Positions 25,012 to 33,442 of a DNA stretch of 64,000 nt are shown in pieces. The stretch is from Paenibacillus periandrae. GTDB lineage: Bacteria > Bacillota > Bacilli > Paenibacillales > NBRC-103111. A program made the position numbers and the translations under genes. Within the stretch, counting starts at the first letter, position 1, and every line of letters begins with the position of its first letter. The stretch is taken from assembly GCF_022458865.1 (NCBI RefSeq), contig NZ_JAJNMU010000014.1:1-64000 (forward strand), given 5' to 3'. The notes under the pieces are model-generated. The model worked only from the letters and a program-made list of their open reading frames with translations. It had not been told where the DNA came from and ran no database searches.

Positions 25012-25030
25012 TATCATGCTCCTGATCATT

Positions 25031-25993
25031 TTAGCTAAAAGCCTTGGCTATCATACGGTCAAGCTTCCATGCAAAATAATTTGACTTTTTAAACATATGG
25101 CCATCAACTGCTACCAGCCATTGATGATCATTAATTTTAAGCTGGTCGATATGGTGCATCCCGTCTCTTCTCCAATCACTATCTTTATGTGTACCACTCA
25201 TAACCTGTGAGACTTCTTCTTCCTCGTACTCTGATTCTGATAATACATTCACTTTAAATACTTTTACCGAACTTCCATAATACAGATAGCAATCCTGCGT
25301 ATATCTATACAAATGGTCTCCAGAAACAATAATTCGCCCACCAGGCCTCGAAATACTATGATCATTTCTAATAATTGGACTTGCAGGGTGCTCGATCCAA
25401 GGCCCCTCCAGGTTTTCTGAAACAAATAAATGCAGGTTTCTCTCCGCTGTTCCCGCGAAGATCCACAATCTTCCTGCATACTCTACTATGGAAGGATCTA
25501 AAAATTGACCATTCAATAGTTCACACGCTTTTTCCCAATGGGTAGGAAATTGTTTGGCTTTATACAGTAAAACACGATTCGTTTCAGCTGTTTCCGGGAT
25601 CATAAATATTTCATCTTTAACTTTAAAAATCTGCGGATAAGATAAATGGAAAGGTTCACGCATGACTACTTGTTGGTAATCCCACTTGGATCCATCCAAG
25701 CTCGTAGCTACTGCAATTTCACCACGTCCCGATGCTTTATTCATTACTTCAAAAAACATGAAGAACTGTAAATCATGTTTTATTATAAAAGGGTCCGCTA
25801 CAAATTCAGCTTGTACATCCGTGACATTCGAGGCTTGTAATGTTGGAATGTCCAAATTCATATCATATAATATTTTTGCAGATACAATAATGTCGTCGGC
25901 ATGGAATACTGCGATTGACCATTTCTGAACCATCATTCCTTTGCGAATAAGATAAAGCCAATTCATGATCATTTGTATGTGCTTCTTCACCAT
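25031..25993 (-). CDS. Five-bladed beta-propeller protein resembling the GINT1 N-terminal domain
   Basis: A 320-residue protein without signal peptide. Repeats such as FVADPFIIKHDLQFFMFFEV, IAVATSLDGSKWDYQQVV and FLDPSIVEYAGRLWIFAG look like blades of a GH43/glucosamine-inositolphosphorylceramide-transferase-type propeller, which is frequent in bacterial polysaccharide loci. The role is unknown; a sugar-transferase accessory or glycan-modifying role is plausible. It sits between epsG and epsL, where B. subtilis has epsH-K. Start set to ATG 25993; a TTG at 26014 would overlap the epsG stop. Confidence 0.65.
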   Translation of the reverse strand: MVKKHIQMIMNWLYLIRKGMMVQKWSIAVFHADDIIVSAKILYDMNLDIPTLQASNVTDVQAEFVADPFIIKHDLQFFMFFEVMNKASGRGEIAVATSLDGSKWDYQQVVMREPFHLSYPQIFKVKDEIFMIPETAETNRVLLYKAKQFPTHWEKACELLNGQFLDPSIVEYAGRLWIFAGTAERNLHLFVSENLEGPWIEHPASPIIRNDHSISRPGGRIIVSGDHLYRYTQDCYLYYGSSVKVFKVNVLSESEYEEEEVSQVMSGTHKDSDWRRDGMHHIDQLKINDHQWLVAVDGHMFKKSNYFAWKLDRMIAKAFS

Positions 25994-26010
25994 GTTTGCA
26001 GCCCCATTTT

Positions 26011-27090
26011 TCAAAAATTCAAATAATCACTTCTGTAAATAATATTCAACGTGATCACTTGCTCATAAAAAAAATAAACAAAATAGCATAGGATAATCGC
26101 GTAATAAATAAGCTTTTGATATTTCCTGGTAAACAGCTTTACAATCCACGAAATTAATATTAAATTGTACATGCCGAAATAAATCGTGAACCTTGCAAAA
26201 ATCCAGTTTTGTGTTGCTATTACCATGAAGACCAAACTTAGTATCGACATATTGACAATATAGTCGCTACCCGGGAATATCTCCCTTAATTTGTCTCTTC
26301 CCATGTAAGCGATTAGAATGGGTACTGCTTCAACAGCGACCCTGATTATGTTTGCACCACCTTCTTTGAAGTCTTTGTAGCTGCCATATTGGGTATCCTG
26401 TAAGGCTGAAAACATTGCATCGGAAATTTGATTGTATCCCACAACAAGCAGGATCGATAAAGAAAGAAGCAGGAACGTAGCCGAGGTCCAGGCCTTCCTT
26501 CTAATAACAAAGTAAATGGGAATGAGAATAAGAGCACTCAGGTGAAAGGTGGACGCGAACAAAACGACTAAAAAGTATTTTTTCCAGCTCCCTTCAAATA
26601 TATATTTAGTAGCCGCAAAAATGATTGCTCCCGCCAGAAATTGCCTGATCCCATTCATGGAAACGATATAAAGTCCTGACGTTATATACACGTATATGCT
26701 CAGCTCAAACAATCTTGAATATTTATATAAGACGCAGACAATCAATACATTTGTAATTAATGCAGCTGTAAAAACCATCACCTGAGGATCATCTGAAAAC
26801 TTTTTTAAAATCATTTGGAGAATACCGAATCCGATATCTTTGTCGGTTTTAATATATTCCCAAGTGAATTCATTCCGCACATAAGAAAGCATATAAAAAA
26901 ATGTATCTCCGATATTTTTGCGAAGACCTGATATCGATACGAAGATTAATATGACGATAAAAGTCATGTATTTATTAGGCTTTATGATTGGGGGAGCAAG
27001 CCCATACGCATTCGTTACAGGTTTGCCCAGGAATCGAGACATAAAAGAAAAGAAATAAACCAAGACCAGATTGATCCATATGATGGACAT
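26011..27090 (-). CDS. epsG: EpsG-like membrane polysaccharide polymerase
   Basis: A 359-residue protein with ten or more hydrophobic segments. It aligns with B. subtilis EpsG along most of its length: ISGLRKNIGDTFFYMLSY, DPQVMVFTAALITN, FELSIYVYITSGLYIVSMNG, NGIRQFLAGAIIFAATKYI, FHLSALILIPIYFVIRRKAW and DYIVNMSILSLVF. EpsG is the presumed Wzy-type polymerase joining lipid-linked repeat units outside the membrane. Start ATG 27090 with AAGGGAA upstream. It follows the GT2 gene without a gap of note. Confidence 0.92.
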   Translation of the reverse strand: MSIIWINLVLVYFFSFMSRFLGKPVTNAYGLAPPIIKPNKYMTFIVILIFVSISGLRKNIGDTFFYMLSYVRNEFTWEYIKTDKDIGFGILQMILKKFSDDPQVMVFTAALITNVLIVCVLYKYSRLFELSIYVYITSGLYIVSMNGIRQFLAGAIIFAATKYIFEGSWKKYFLVVLFASTFHLSALILIPIYFVIRRKAWTSATFLLLSLSILLVVGYNQISDAMFSALQDTQYGSYKDFKEGGANIIRVAVEAVPILIAYMGRDKLREIFPGSDYIVNMSILSLVFMVIATQNWIFARFTIYFGMYNLILISWIVKLFTRKYQKLIYYAIILCYFVYFFYEQVITLNIIYRSDYLNF

Positions 27091-27110
27091 ATTAGTTTCC
27101 CTTCGATCAC

Positions 27111-27995
27111 TTAGGACGTTCTTGTTTTTCTGATAATGTAGCAATAGAACATAAACCCTAGTGGAATCGCAAATAATGTCAGCAGCTTGCAAGGCGTCTC
27201 ACGCATAAACCTGCGGTTTTTTGAAATCAGACTGCTTGAAACATAATGAATCGATTGTCTAAATTTAAATAATTGACTGGCAAAGGGATGCTTCATAAGC
27301 TCCCTCCGATAGAAGGCAAAACCTCTGGGATTCCGAAGATACTGGCCTAACATGTTCATCGACGAGCCATCCGGCAAATATTCAACGCAGCAGATTATCT
27401 CATTCATAAGCAGCATCTCATATTGCTGGTCGAGCATATAATATTTGTAAGCCAGGCCTACGTACTTCTCATTGTTGAATAGTGGATATGGGTACTGCTT
27501 AGTCAATTCAGTCCGATAAACAAGCTTCTTGTCACCGGTAATATGCTGTCGGTTGTTGAGATCAAACAGGGTCGAACACTTAAGATCGTCCGGCAATCTC
27601 GAACCAACGATTCGTCCATCCGTATACGAGTCAAGACCGATCAAACCGCTTACTTTATCACTTCCGTGCTGCTCCCAAAAGGTGAGTATTTTCTCAACCG
27701 CGTCGTCGGGCATGTAATCATCCGAGTCAATACAAACATTCAATTCGGTATCGATCAGCTCATACGCTGTGTTATGGGCTCCATGCATACCTTGATTGTG
27801 CTGCCAGTGATAACGAATCTGCACGACCTTTTCGTTCATCCAGCTCTCTACCAGTTCCTTTGTATGATCCGTGGAGCCGTCATCTATTATGAGCCAAATA
27901 AAATCTGGAGAGGTTTGGCGTTTGAGACTCTCATAACAATGATGCAGGCAGTAAGCTCTATTATAGGTGGGAGTAAATACAGTTAGCTTGTTCAA
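27111..27995 (-). CDS. Family 2 glycosyltransferase (GT-A)
   Basis: A 294-residue GT-A transferase. LTVFTPTYNRAYCLHHCYES, then IDDGSTDHTKELVESWM and NVCIDSDDYMPDDAVEKIL supply the nucleotide-sugar and DxD motifs; the C-terminus has a hydrophobic segment near residues 268-290. Acceptor and donor are unknown. I propose the TTG at 27995 as start: GAGGTGA, which contains the epsF stop, lies 7 bases upstream. It replaces epsE in the gene order. Confidence 0.87.
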   Translation of the reverse strand: MNKLTVFTPTYNRAYCLHHCYESLKRQTSPDFIWLIIDDGSTDHTKELVESWMNEKVVQIRYHWQHNQGMHGAHNTAYELIDTELNVCIDSDDYMPDDAVEKILTFWEQHGSDKVSGLIGLDSYTDGRIVGSRLPDDLKCSTLFDLNNRQHITGDKKLVYRTELTKQYPYPLFNNEKYVGLAYKYYMLDQQYEMLLMNEIICCVEYLPDGSSMNMLGQYLRNPRGFAFYRRELMKHPFASQLFKFRQSIHYVSSSLISKNRRFMRETPCKLLTLFAIPLGFMFYCYIIRKTRTS

Positions 27996-28000
27996 CCGGC

Positions 28001-29119
28001 TCACCTCGAAACTGTTGAGTAAAAGCTTTCCGCCCATTGCGCGGTATTTTTGATATCGTATCCTTTGCTGGACAAGAAATAAGCGGATAAGTTTCGCGGT
28101 GCCTGGCTGGTGGGTTGTGTAATCAAGGATTTAATTTTGGATACCCAAGCCATTTTATCGCTCAAAGGTAAATATTCGACCAATTCAATTCCCGTATCGA
28201 CCTCCCGCGTAATAGACTCCGAGATTAAACAAGGCAAACCCGCTGCTTGAGCTTCTATGAGCGTTACAGGTAATCCCTCATGCCAGGACGGAAATACAAA
28301 CACATCAAATGCTTGAAGCAGACGGTTAATATCGCCTCTTATCCCGAGAAAAAGAACGCTGTTTCTTAAATTCAGGTCCCTAATTTTTTTTTCAATTTCA
28401 AACCGCAGCGGACCGTCTCCTGCTAATACCAATACCGATTCCGGTCTTTCTTTATTCAACTGAGCAAAAATATCGATAAGAAATGAATGATTCTTCTGAT
28501 GCGCAAATCGACCTACATGGCCAACTACAAAATGATCTTCGGTGAGCAAAAGCTCCTGTCTAACCTGTTCTCTGGTTTCTAATGAAAATGCAAACTGTTC
28601 ACTTTCAATTCCATTCATGACGATCACCGTCTTTTCTTCCTGATGTGCGAACAACCACTTGGCGGCTTTCTTCGAGCATGCCACTCTATGCGTAGCACTG
28701 TGTCCGATATACCTCCCTGCATACCACTTATAGGCTTTGACTGCGGCGTTGCCTTCACTGCTGGTATTATGGCTGTGAGCGATCCTCGTCGGTACATTGC
28801 CTTCTTTGGCAGCTTTTAGCACGAAGCCGGTCATTTTATCCATGTGCGAATGTACAATTGTATATTCCGGATGTGTGGCAAAAAAATGATTTAAAGCTTT
28901 GACGTAACCAAAGTGTCCCACATCATTAACATAAGGAATTCGATGGATCACCCCTCCCATCTCCATGATTTCCCCGTCAAAAACGCCCTCTTTGCAGGTC
29001 AGAAAATCAAATTGGAACTTGGAGCGGTCCATATTACGGTACAGATTCATAATAAGGGTTTCAGCACCACCCCGGTTCATATTGACCACTACGTGTAGAA
29101 CCCTTATTGGGTAGCCCAC
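28001..29119 (-). CDS. epsF: EpsF-like family 4 glycosyltransferase
   Basis: A 372-residue GT-B transferase. The start RVLHVVVNMNRGGAETLIMN then LYRNMDRSKFQFDFL is close to B. subtilis EpsF. VGHVGRFAHQKNHSFLIDIF, LAGDGPLRFEIEKKIRDLNL, and FVFPSWHEGLPVTLIEAQAA with GLPCLISESIT give the donor-binding site. GTG 29119 is preferred because GGAG lies 8 bases upstream; it overlaps epsD by 16 bases. It adds one sugar to the lipid-linked repeat at the cytoplasmic face. Confidence 0.92.
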   Translation of the reverse strand: MGYPIRVLHVVVNMNRGGAETLIMNLYRNMDRSKFQFDFLTCKEGVFDGEIMEMGGVIHRIPYVNDVGHFGYVKALNHFFATHPEYTIVHSHMDKMTGFVLKAAKEGNVPTRIAHSHNTSSEGNAAVKAYKWYAGRYIGHSATHRVACSKKAAKWLFAHQEEKTVIVMNGIESEQFAFSLETREQVRQELLLTEDHFVVGHVGRFAHQKNHSFLIDIFAQLNKERPESVLVLAGDGPLRFEIEKKIRDLNLRNSVLFLGIRGDINRLLQAFDVFVFPSWHEGLPVTLIEAQAAGLPCLISESITREVDTGIELVEYLPLSDKMAWVSKIKSLITQPTSQAPRNLSAYFLSSKGYDIKNTAQWAESFYSTVSR

Positions 29120-30258
29120 TTTACATTCTCCCTTCCGCCCATAAAATCGGTATAAATACTGCACTTCTCATTCAATACCTCATGAATTGCATACGTTTGC
29201 TCCATAATCTCACGCCCTGATTTGCCAAGCTGAAGTCTCAGATCCTGATCCCGGATGAGCAGCTTTATTTTATCGGCTAGCCCATGGCTGTCGTTCTGCT
29301 CCAGGATCCAACCGTTCTTATGATTGCTGACTAACTCCCGGTGCCCTCTATTGTCACAAGCTATAATAGGAAGACCGCTGGCCATCGCTTCCATAATGTT
29401 AACTGGCAAGCCTTCACGAATGCTTGAAGCTACGGCAATATCACACATCGGCAGTATTTGATCGATATCATTACGATACCCGAGGAAATCCACCTTGTCT
29501 GACACACCAAGCCGCTTAGCCAAATCGCTGCATTTGGCTTGTAAAACTCCCTCTCCCGCCAGCAGCAGCCTTGCATTCGGGCATTCGTCCTTGATCATGG
29601 CCAACGCTTCGATCAGTACCTGTTGGTTCTTGTTCTTATTGAACTCTGCCGCATAAAACATCAAGAAATCGTCCGGTTCGTAACCGAGTTTTAACCTTAT
29701 TTCCTGCTTATGTATATCATCGAACGGTCGAAAGCGATCTGTATTGACACCAACTCCATGCACATGCTCAATTCTTAGTGCCTTGAACCCGCGTGTAACC
29801 GCCAGTGCGTAATCTTCCTCGTTAATCGTAATAAGGCAATCTGTGAAGTGCGAGAGTATTTTCTCAATAGGATAATACACAAGCCAATTCAACAGTGGAG
29901 CTCCCTTACAAAAATGAAACCCGTGCGCGGTGTAAATGACCTTGGTTCCGTGTTTCCTTGCTTCTCGCGCAGCCAACCGAGCCAGCATTCCCCCCATCGG
30001 GGTATGACAGTGAACAATCTCATAGCTCTCTCGATTCATAATCGCTTTAAGCTCATGGTAGGCCTTCAGGTTGTTCCACTGAAGAGGGGACCTTTGGATC
30101 GGCAAGTTTATTTTCCTATCCACGTAAGGAAGCTCTGTATTGCCGTTCGCCGCTACGTGGACTTCCCAACCTTGTTCCTTGAACCACCTCATAAAGGGCA
30201 GATGAAATGCTCTAAAGTGAACATCGACGGTAGCGCAAAACAACACCTTCTTGGACAT
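29104..30258 (-). CDS. epsD: EpsD-like family 4 glycosyltransferase
   Basis: A 384-residue GT-B transferase that follows EpsD of B. subtilis closely. It has KVLFCATVDVHFRAFHLPFM, EIVHCHTPMGGMLARLAARE, KVIYTAHGFHFCKGAPLLNW, CLITINEEDYALA and ASSIREGLPVNIMEAMASGL. EpsD is thought to add an early sugar of the repeat unit. The start is set at ATG 30258 with AGGTG 9 bases upstream, 13 bases after the galU stop. Confidence 0.93.
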   Translation of the reverse strand: MSKKVLFCATVDVHFRAFHLPFMRWFKEQGWEVHVAANGNTELPYVDRKINLPIQRSPLQWNNLKAYHELKAIMNRESYEIVHCHTPMGGMLARLAAREARKHGTKVIYTAHGFHFCKGAPLLNWLVYYPIEKILSHFTDCLITINEEDYALAVTRGFKALRIEHVHGVGVNTDRFRPFDDIHKQEIRLKLGYEPDDFLMFYAAEFNKNKNQQVLIEALAMIKDECPNARLLLAGEGVLQAKCSDLAKRLGVSDKVDFLGYRNDIDQILPMCDIAVASSIREGLPVNIMEAMASGLPIIACDNRGHRELVSNHKNGWILEQNDSHGLADKIKLLIRDQDLRLQLGKSGREIMEQTYAIHEVLNEKCSIYTDFMGGRENVKWATQ

Positions 30259-30270
30259 GTTCCGCATCAC

Positions 30271-31194
30271 CTATTTAGGTACAACCGAATAATAACTGTC
30301 AATTATTTTCGGTTGTTCCATAATTAATTCTTGCTCCAATAGTTTGGAAAGGTACGCTAGTAAACCGTATCTTAACTCATCATGCTGCAGCGCATATTCA
30401 ATAGTCGTTTGGATAAAACCCATTTTGTCACCAACGTCGTATCGTTTCCCGATAAATTCGTAAGCGTACATCGATTCAAATCGGTTTAATTCGGCTAACG
30501 CATCCGTAAGCTGAATTTCTCCGCCGGCTCCAGGTTGTTGAACACTTAAAATTTCAAATATGCGTGGAGTAAGAATATAACGGCCCAGGATGGCGAGATT
30601 GGAAGGAGCTTCCTCTTTCTTGGGCTTCTCAACCAAGTGATTAATACTGAATAATCGTTCCTCGATTTTGAATCCGTCCACAATGCCATATCTGGAAACT
30701 TCCTCATCCGCAACATGCTGCACGCCGATAATGGAAGCCGCATGAAGTTCAAATTGTTCGATCATCTGCTTGAGGCAAGGCTTTTGTGCACGCACAATGT
30801 CATCGCCCAAGAGTACGGCGAAAGGTTCGTTTCCAATGAATTTGCGGGCGCACCAGATGGCATGTCCCAAACCCTTCGGTTCCTTTTGACGAATATAGTG
30901 AATATCTACGAGGTTGGTAGACTTCTGGACCGCATCTAATAAATCAAATTTTTGCCTTTCCAATAAATTGTGCTCCAGCTCGAATGAGCTGTCGAAGTGA
31001 TCCTCAATGGCTCGTTTTCCTTTGCCCGTAACGATGATGATGTCTTCAATTCCAGATTCTATTGCTTCCTCTACAATGTATTGTATAGTCGGCTTATCGA
31101 CTATCGGCAGCATCTCTTTGGGCATGGCCTTGGTTGCCGGGAGAAATCGGGTACCCAGCCCCGCTGCCGGTATGATCGCTTTTCTTACTTTCAT
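30271..31194 (-). CDS. galU: UTP-glucose-1-phosphate uridylyltransferase
   Basis: A 307-residue nucleotidyltransferase making UDP-glucose. IIPAAGLGTRFLPATKAMPK then EMLPIVDKPTIQYIVEEA is the nucleotide-binding start of GalU/GtaB. FAVLLGDDIVRAQKPCLKQM and LTDALAELNRFESMYAYEF with GKRYDVGDKMGF follow. AAGGAG lies 9 bases before the ATG. B. subtilis keeps gtaB outside eps; here it lies within the operon between epsC and epsD and directly feeds the glycosyltransferases. Confidence 0.95.
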   Translation of the reverse strand: MKVRKAIIPAAGLGTRFLPATKAMPKEMLPIVDKPTIQYIVEEAIESGIEDIIIVTGKGKRAIEDHFDSSFELEHNLLERQKFDLLDAVQKSTNLVDIHYIRQKEPKGLGHAIWCARKFIGNEPFAVLLGDDIVRAQKPCLKQMIEQFELHAASIIGVQHVADEEVSRYGIVDGFKIEERLFSINHLVEKPKKEEAPSNLAILGRYILTPRIFEILSVQQPGAGGEIQLTDALAELNRFESMYAYEFIGKRYDVGDKMGFIQTTIEYALQHDELRYGLLAYLSKLLEQELIMEQPKIIDSYYSVVPK

Positions 31195-31209
31195 GTTTAA
31201 ACGCTCCTT

Positions 31210-33087
31210 TTAACCTATTGAGATTAATTTTTTGGAAATCGGGATCACATTGCTGCTGTTAGCTAATTTCAACAGCTGTTCCCTTAAGATGGCTTTATCC
31301 AAAGAGGCGTAATTCGAGATCATTTTAATAATTTCCTCGGTATACAGATCCGCTGTTTTACCAACATAAATCTTCGGATATACTTGCCTTTCATCGACTT
31401 CATTTGCTTTAAATAATTCTTCAAAAAGCTTTTCGCCGGGCCGCGTACCGGTAAATTCAATGCCGATGTCCTCAAGGGAGTTCCCGGAGAGCCTGATTAG
31501 ATTTTTGGCCAGATCGACAATTTTAACGGGATCACCCATATCGAGAATGAAAATTTCCCCGCCCTTGGCCAGTGCTCCAGCTTGTATCACTAATCTCGAG
31601 GCTTCAGGAATGGTCATAAAGTAACGAACCATATCCGGATGGGTAACGGAAACGGGTCCGCCCTTTTCAATTTGCTGTTTAAAACGGGGAATAACGCTGC
31701 CTCGGCTTCCCAATACATTACCAAAGCGTACGGCAACGAATTTCGTATCGCTGGTTTTGTCCATGCTCTGGATGACCATTTCAGCCAGTCTTTTGGTAGC
31801 ACCCATTACACTTGTAGGATTGACTGCTTTGTCGGTCGAAATCATGACAAATATGTTCACGCCATACATACTTGCTGCTTTGGCGACATTCATAGTTCCG
31901 ATCAGATTGTTCTTGAGTGCTTCCTCCGGATTTTTTTCCATTAACGGCACATGCTTGTGTGCAGCGGCATGGTAGACCACGTGAGGTCGATATTTATTCA
32001 TGATTGCCATCATTTTGTTCGCATCCTGCACATCTGCAATTTCGGTAATGCATTCGATTTGTGAGCTTCCATAGCTGTCCTTTAGCTCCATTTCAATGGA
32101 ATATATACTGTTCTCACCATGTCCAAGCAAAATGATTTTGAGCGGATCGAACTTCATGACCTGGCGGCATATTTCTGAACCGATTGAGCCTCCAGCACCA
32201 GTGACCAAAACGACTTTATGTTTGATATACTCGGATATGCTGTCAATATCCAGCTCAACGGGTTCACGGCCGAGTAAATCCTCTACCTGCACATCGCGAA
32301 ATTGGTTCACCGAAAGCTTGCCAGTAACCAGATCCTCCAGCTTTGGCAAAATGAGCGTCTTCACTTTTGTTTTTGCACATTCCTCAAAGATCGTGTTTAG
32401 CTGCCTTTTCCCTAATGAAGGAATCGCGATCACAATGTTATCAATATTTAATACATGGACTGCTTTCTCGATCTGATCGACACCGCCGATTACGGGAAGT
32501 CCCATAATATCGAGGTTTCGAATATTCACGTTGTCGTCAATAAAAGCGATCGGCAGCAGCTCTGAATCGTTATTCTTAGTTAACTGTCTAACTACCATCG
32601 TTCCCGCAGAACCAGCTCCAACGATCAGAGTGCGTTTTTTATCGTCATTCTTCTTGATGTAGGTATCCCGTACAATTCGCCAACAAAAGCGGGAGCCTCC
32701 GATTAGCAGAATGTGCAGCATCCATGTTACAGCGAGCAGCCGGAAGGAAATATCCTGAAAAATAACGAGTTGAATCATCGCAGCCGTTGCAATGGAAAAC
32801 GTGATGGCTTTCAAAATGAACAGTAATTCCCCGACACTCGCGTATTCCCAGGCTTTTTTGTACAGCTTGTAAATCATTGAAAACAGGTGGTGACAGAGCA
32901 GCAATGTGATTGAGCTAACAACGACCGGCAAAGTGATCACATGGATATCGGCGCTTACCAAAAAACGGCTGAAAAAAATTGACGTTAACACGATCAAGGA
33001 GTCTGCCATGATTAGCAATGATAACCTTTGAGTATATGACAAAAATTTCACCCTCTCACTAAAGTACGGAACTTTTAATATTCTCAT
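31210..33087 (-). CDS. epsC: EpsC-like membrane-bound UDP-sugar 4,6-dehydratase
   Basis: A 625-residue protein. Four N-terminal membrane helices are followed by a CoA-binding-like Rossmann fold (LIVGAGSAGTMVVRQL) and an extended SDR domain with VLVTGAGGSIGSEICRQVMK, YHAAAHKHVPLMEKNP and ISTDKAVNPTSVMGATKRLA. The active site has Met-Lys in place of Tyr-Lys, typical of UDP-GlcNAc 4,6-dehydratases of the PglF/EpsC type. It probably supplies the keto sugar used by EpsN. The coding start is uncertain: ATG 33087 has a weak ribosome site, and TTG 33042 has GAGAGGGTGA 5 bases upstream. It is the first gene of the operon. Confidence 0.92.
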   Translation of the reverse strand: MRILKVPYFSERVKFLSYTQRLSLLIMADSLIVLTSIFFSRFLVSADIHVITLPVVVSSITLLLCHHLFSMIYKLYKKAWEYASVGELLFILKAITFSIATAAMIQLVIFQDISFRLLAVTWMLHILLIGGSRFCWRIVRDTYIKKNDDKKRTLIVGAGSAGTMVVRQLTKNNDSELLPIAFIDDNVNIRNLDIMGLPVIGGVDQIEKAVHVLNIDNIVIAIPSLGKRQLNTIFEECAKTKVKTLILPKLEDLVTGKLSVNQFRDVQVEDLLGREPVELDIDSISEYIKHKVVLVTGAGGSIGSEICRQVMKFDPLKIILLGHGENSIYSIEMELKDSYGSSQIECITEIADVQDANKMMAIMNKYRPHVVYHAAAHKHVPLMEKNPEEALKNNLIGTMNVAKAASMYGVNIFVMISTDKAVNPTSVMGATKRLAEMVIQSMDKTSDTKFVAVRFGNVLGSRGSVIPRFKQQIEKGGPVSVTHPDMVRYFMTIPEASRLVIQAGALAKGGEIFILDMGDPVKIVDLAKNLIRLSGNSLEDIGIEFTGTRPGEKLFEELFKANEVDERQVYPKIYVGKTADLYTEEIIKMISNYASLDKAILREQLLKLANSSNVIPISKKLISIG

Positions 33088-33236
33088 GGGTCATCTTACA
33101 CTTTAAATCACCTTCATCATGTACAGTTCATTATAGATATTCTCTATAGAGAACCTTATTGTAAAAAAATTTCTCATTTGAAAGTCAGCTCGTGAACAAC
33201 CCCTGCCAATCTCATATAACCATAATCAAGAGCTTA

Positions 33237-33284
33237 AGATACATTTTGTATCATAATTGTAGTTCTTTATAAAGAACATGTCAA
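33237..33284 (-). promoter_or_regulatory. epsC operon promoter with a SinR box filling the spacer and an Xre-type box at the start site
   Basis: On the minus strand TTGACA (33279-33284) and TACAAT (33256-33261) are 17 bases apart. The perfect palindrome GTTCTTTATAAAGAAC (33262-33277) occupies all but one base of that spacer. Just downstream of the -10, AGATACATTTTGTATCA (33237-33253, plus-strand reading) holds a perfect GATACATTTTGTATC. Two different repressors could therefore act on one promoter. Confidence 0.8.
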
Positions 33285-33384
33285 TACTCTATTTTTCTAA
33301 ATCCAATCCCCCCCGCACCTCCCAATGTTCGGCAAATTCCATATGACATTCACCCTTCTTTCTCTTTCACAGGCTATTGTTGAA

Positions 33385-33412
33385 ACAACCTCCCCACCAT
33401 GCGCATAGTATA
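33385..33412 (+). promoter_or_regulatory. Candidate sigma-K promoter of the tailspike-like gene
   Basis: GCATAGTATA (33403-33412) fits the sigma-K -10 consensus gCATANNNTA. An AC dinucleotide lies 17 bases before its CATA. The start codon is 31 bases downstream, with the ribosome site between. No convincing sigma-A promoter was seen. The match is short and could be chance. Confidence 0.35.
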
Positions 33413-33442
33413 TCCTACAACCATAAAAGGGGGGAACTTTCA

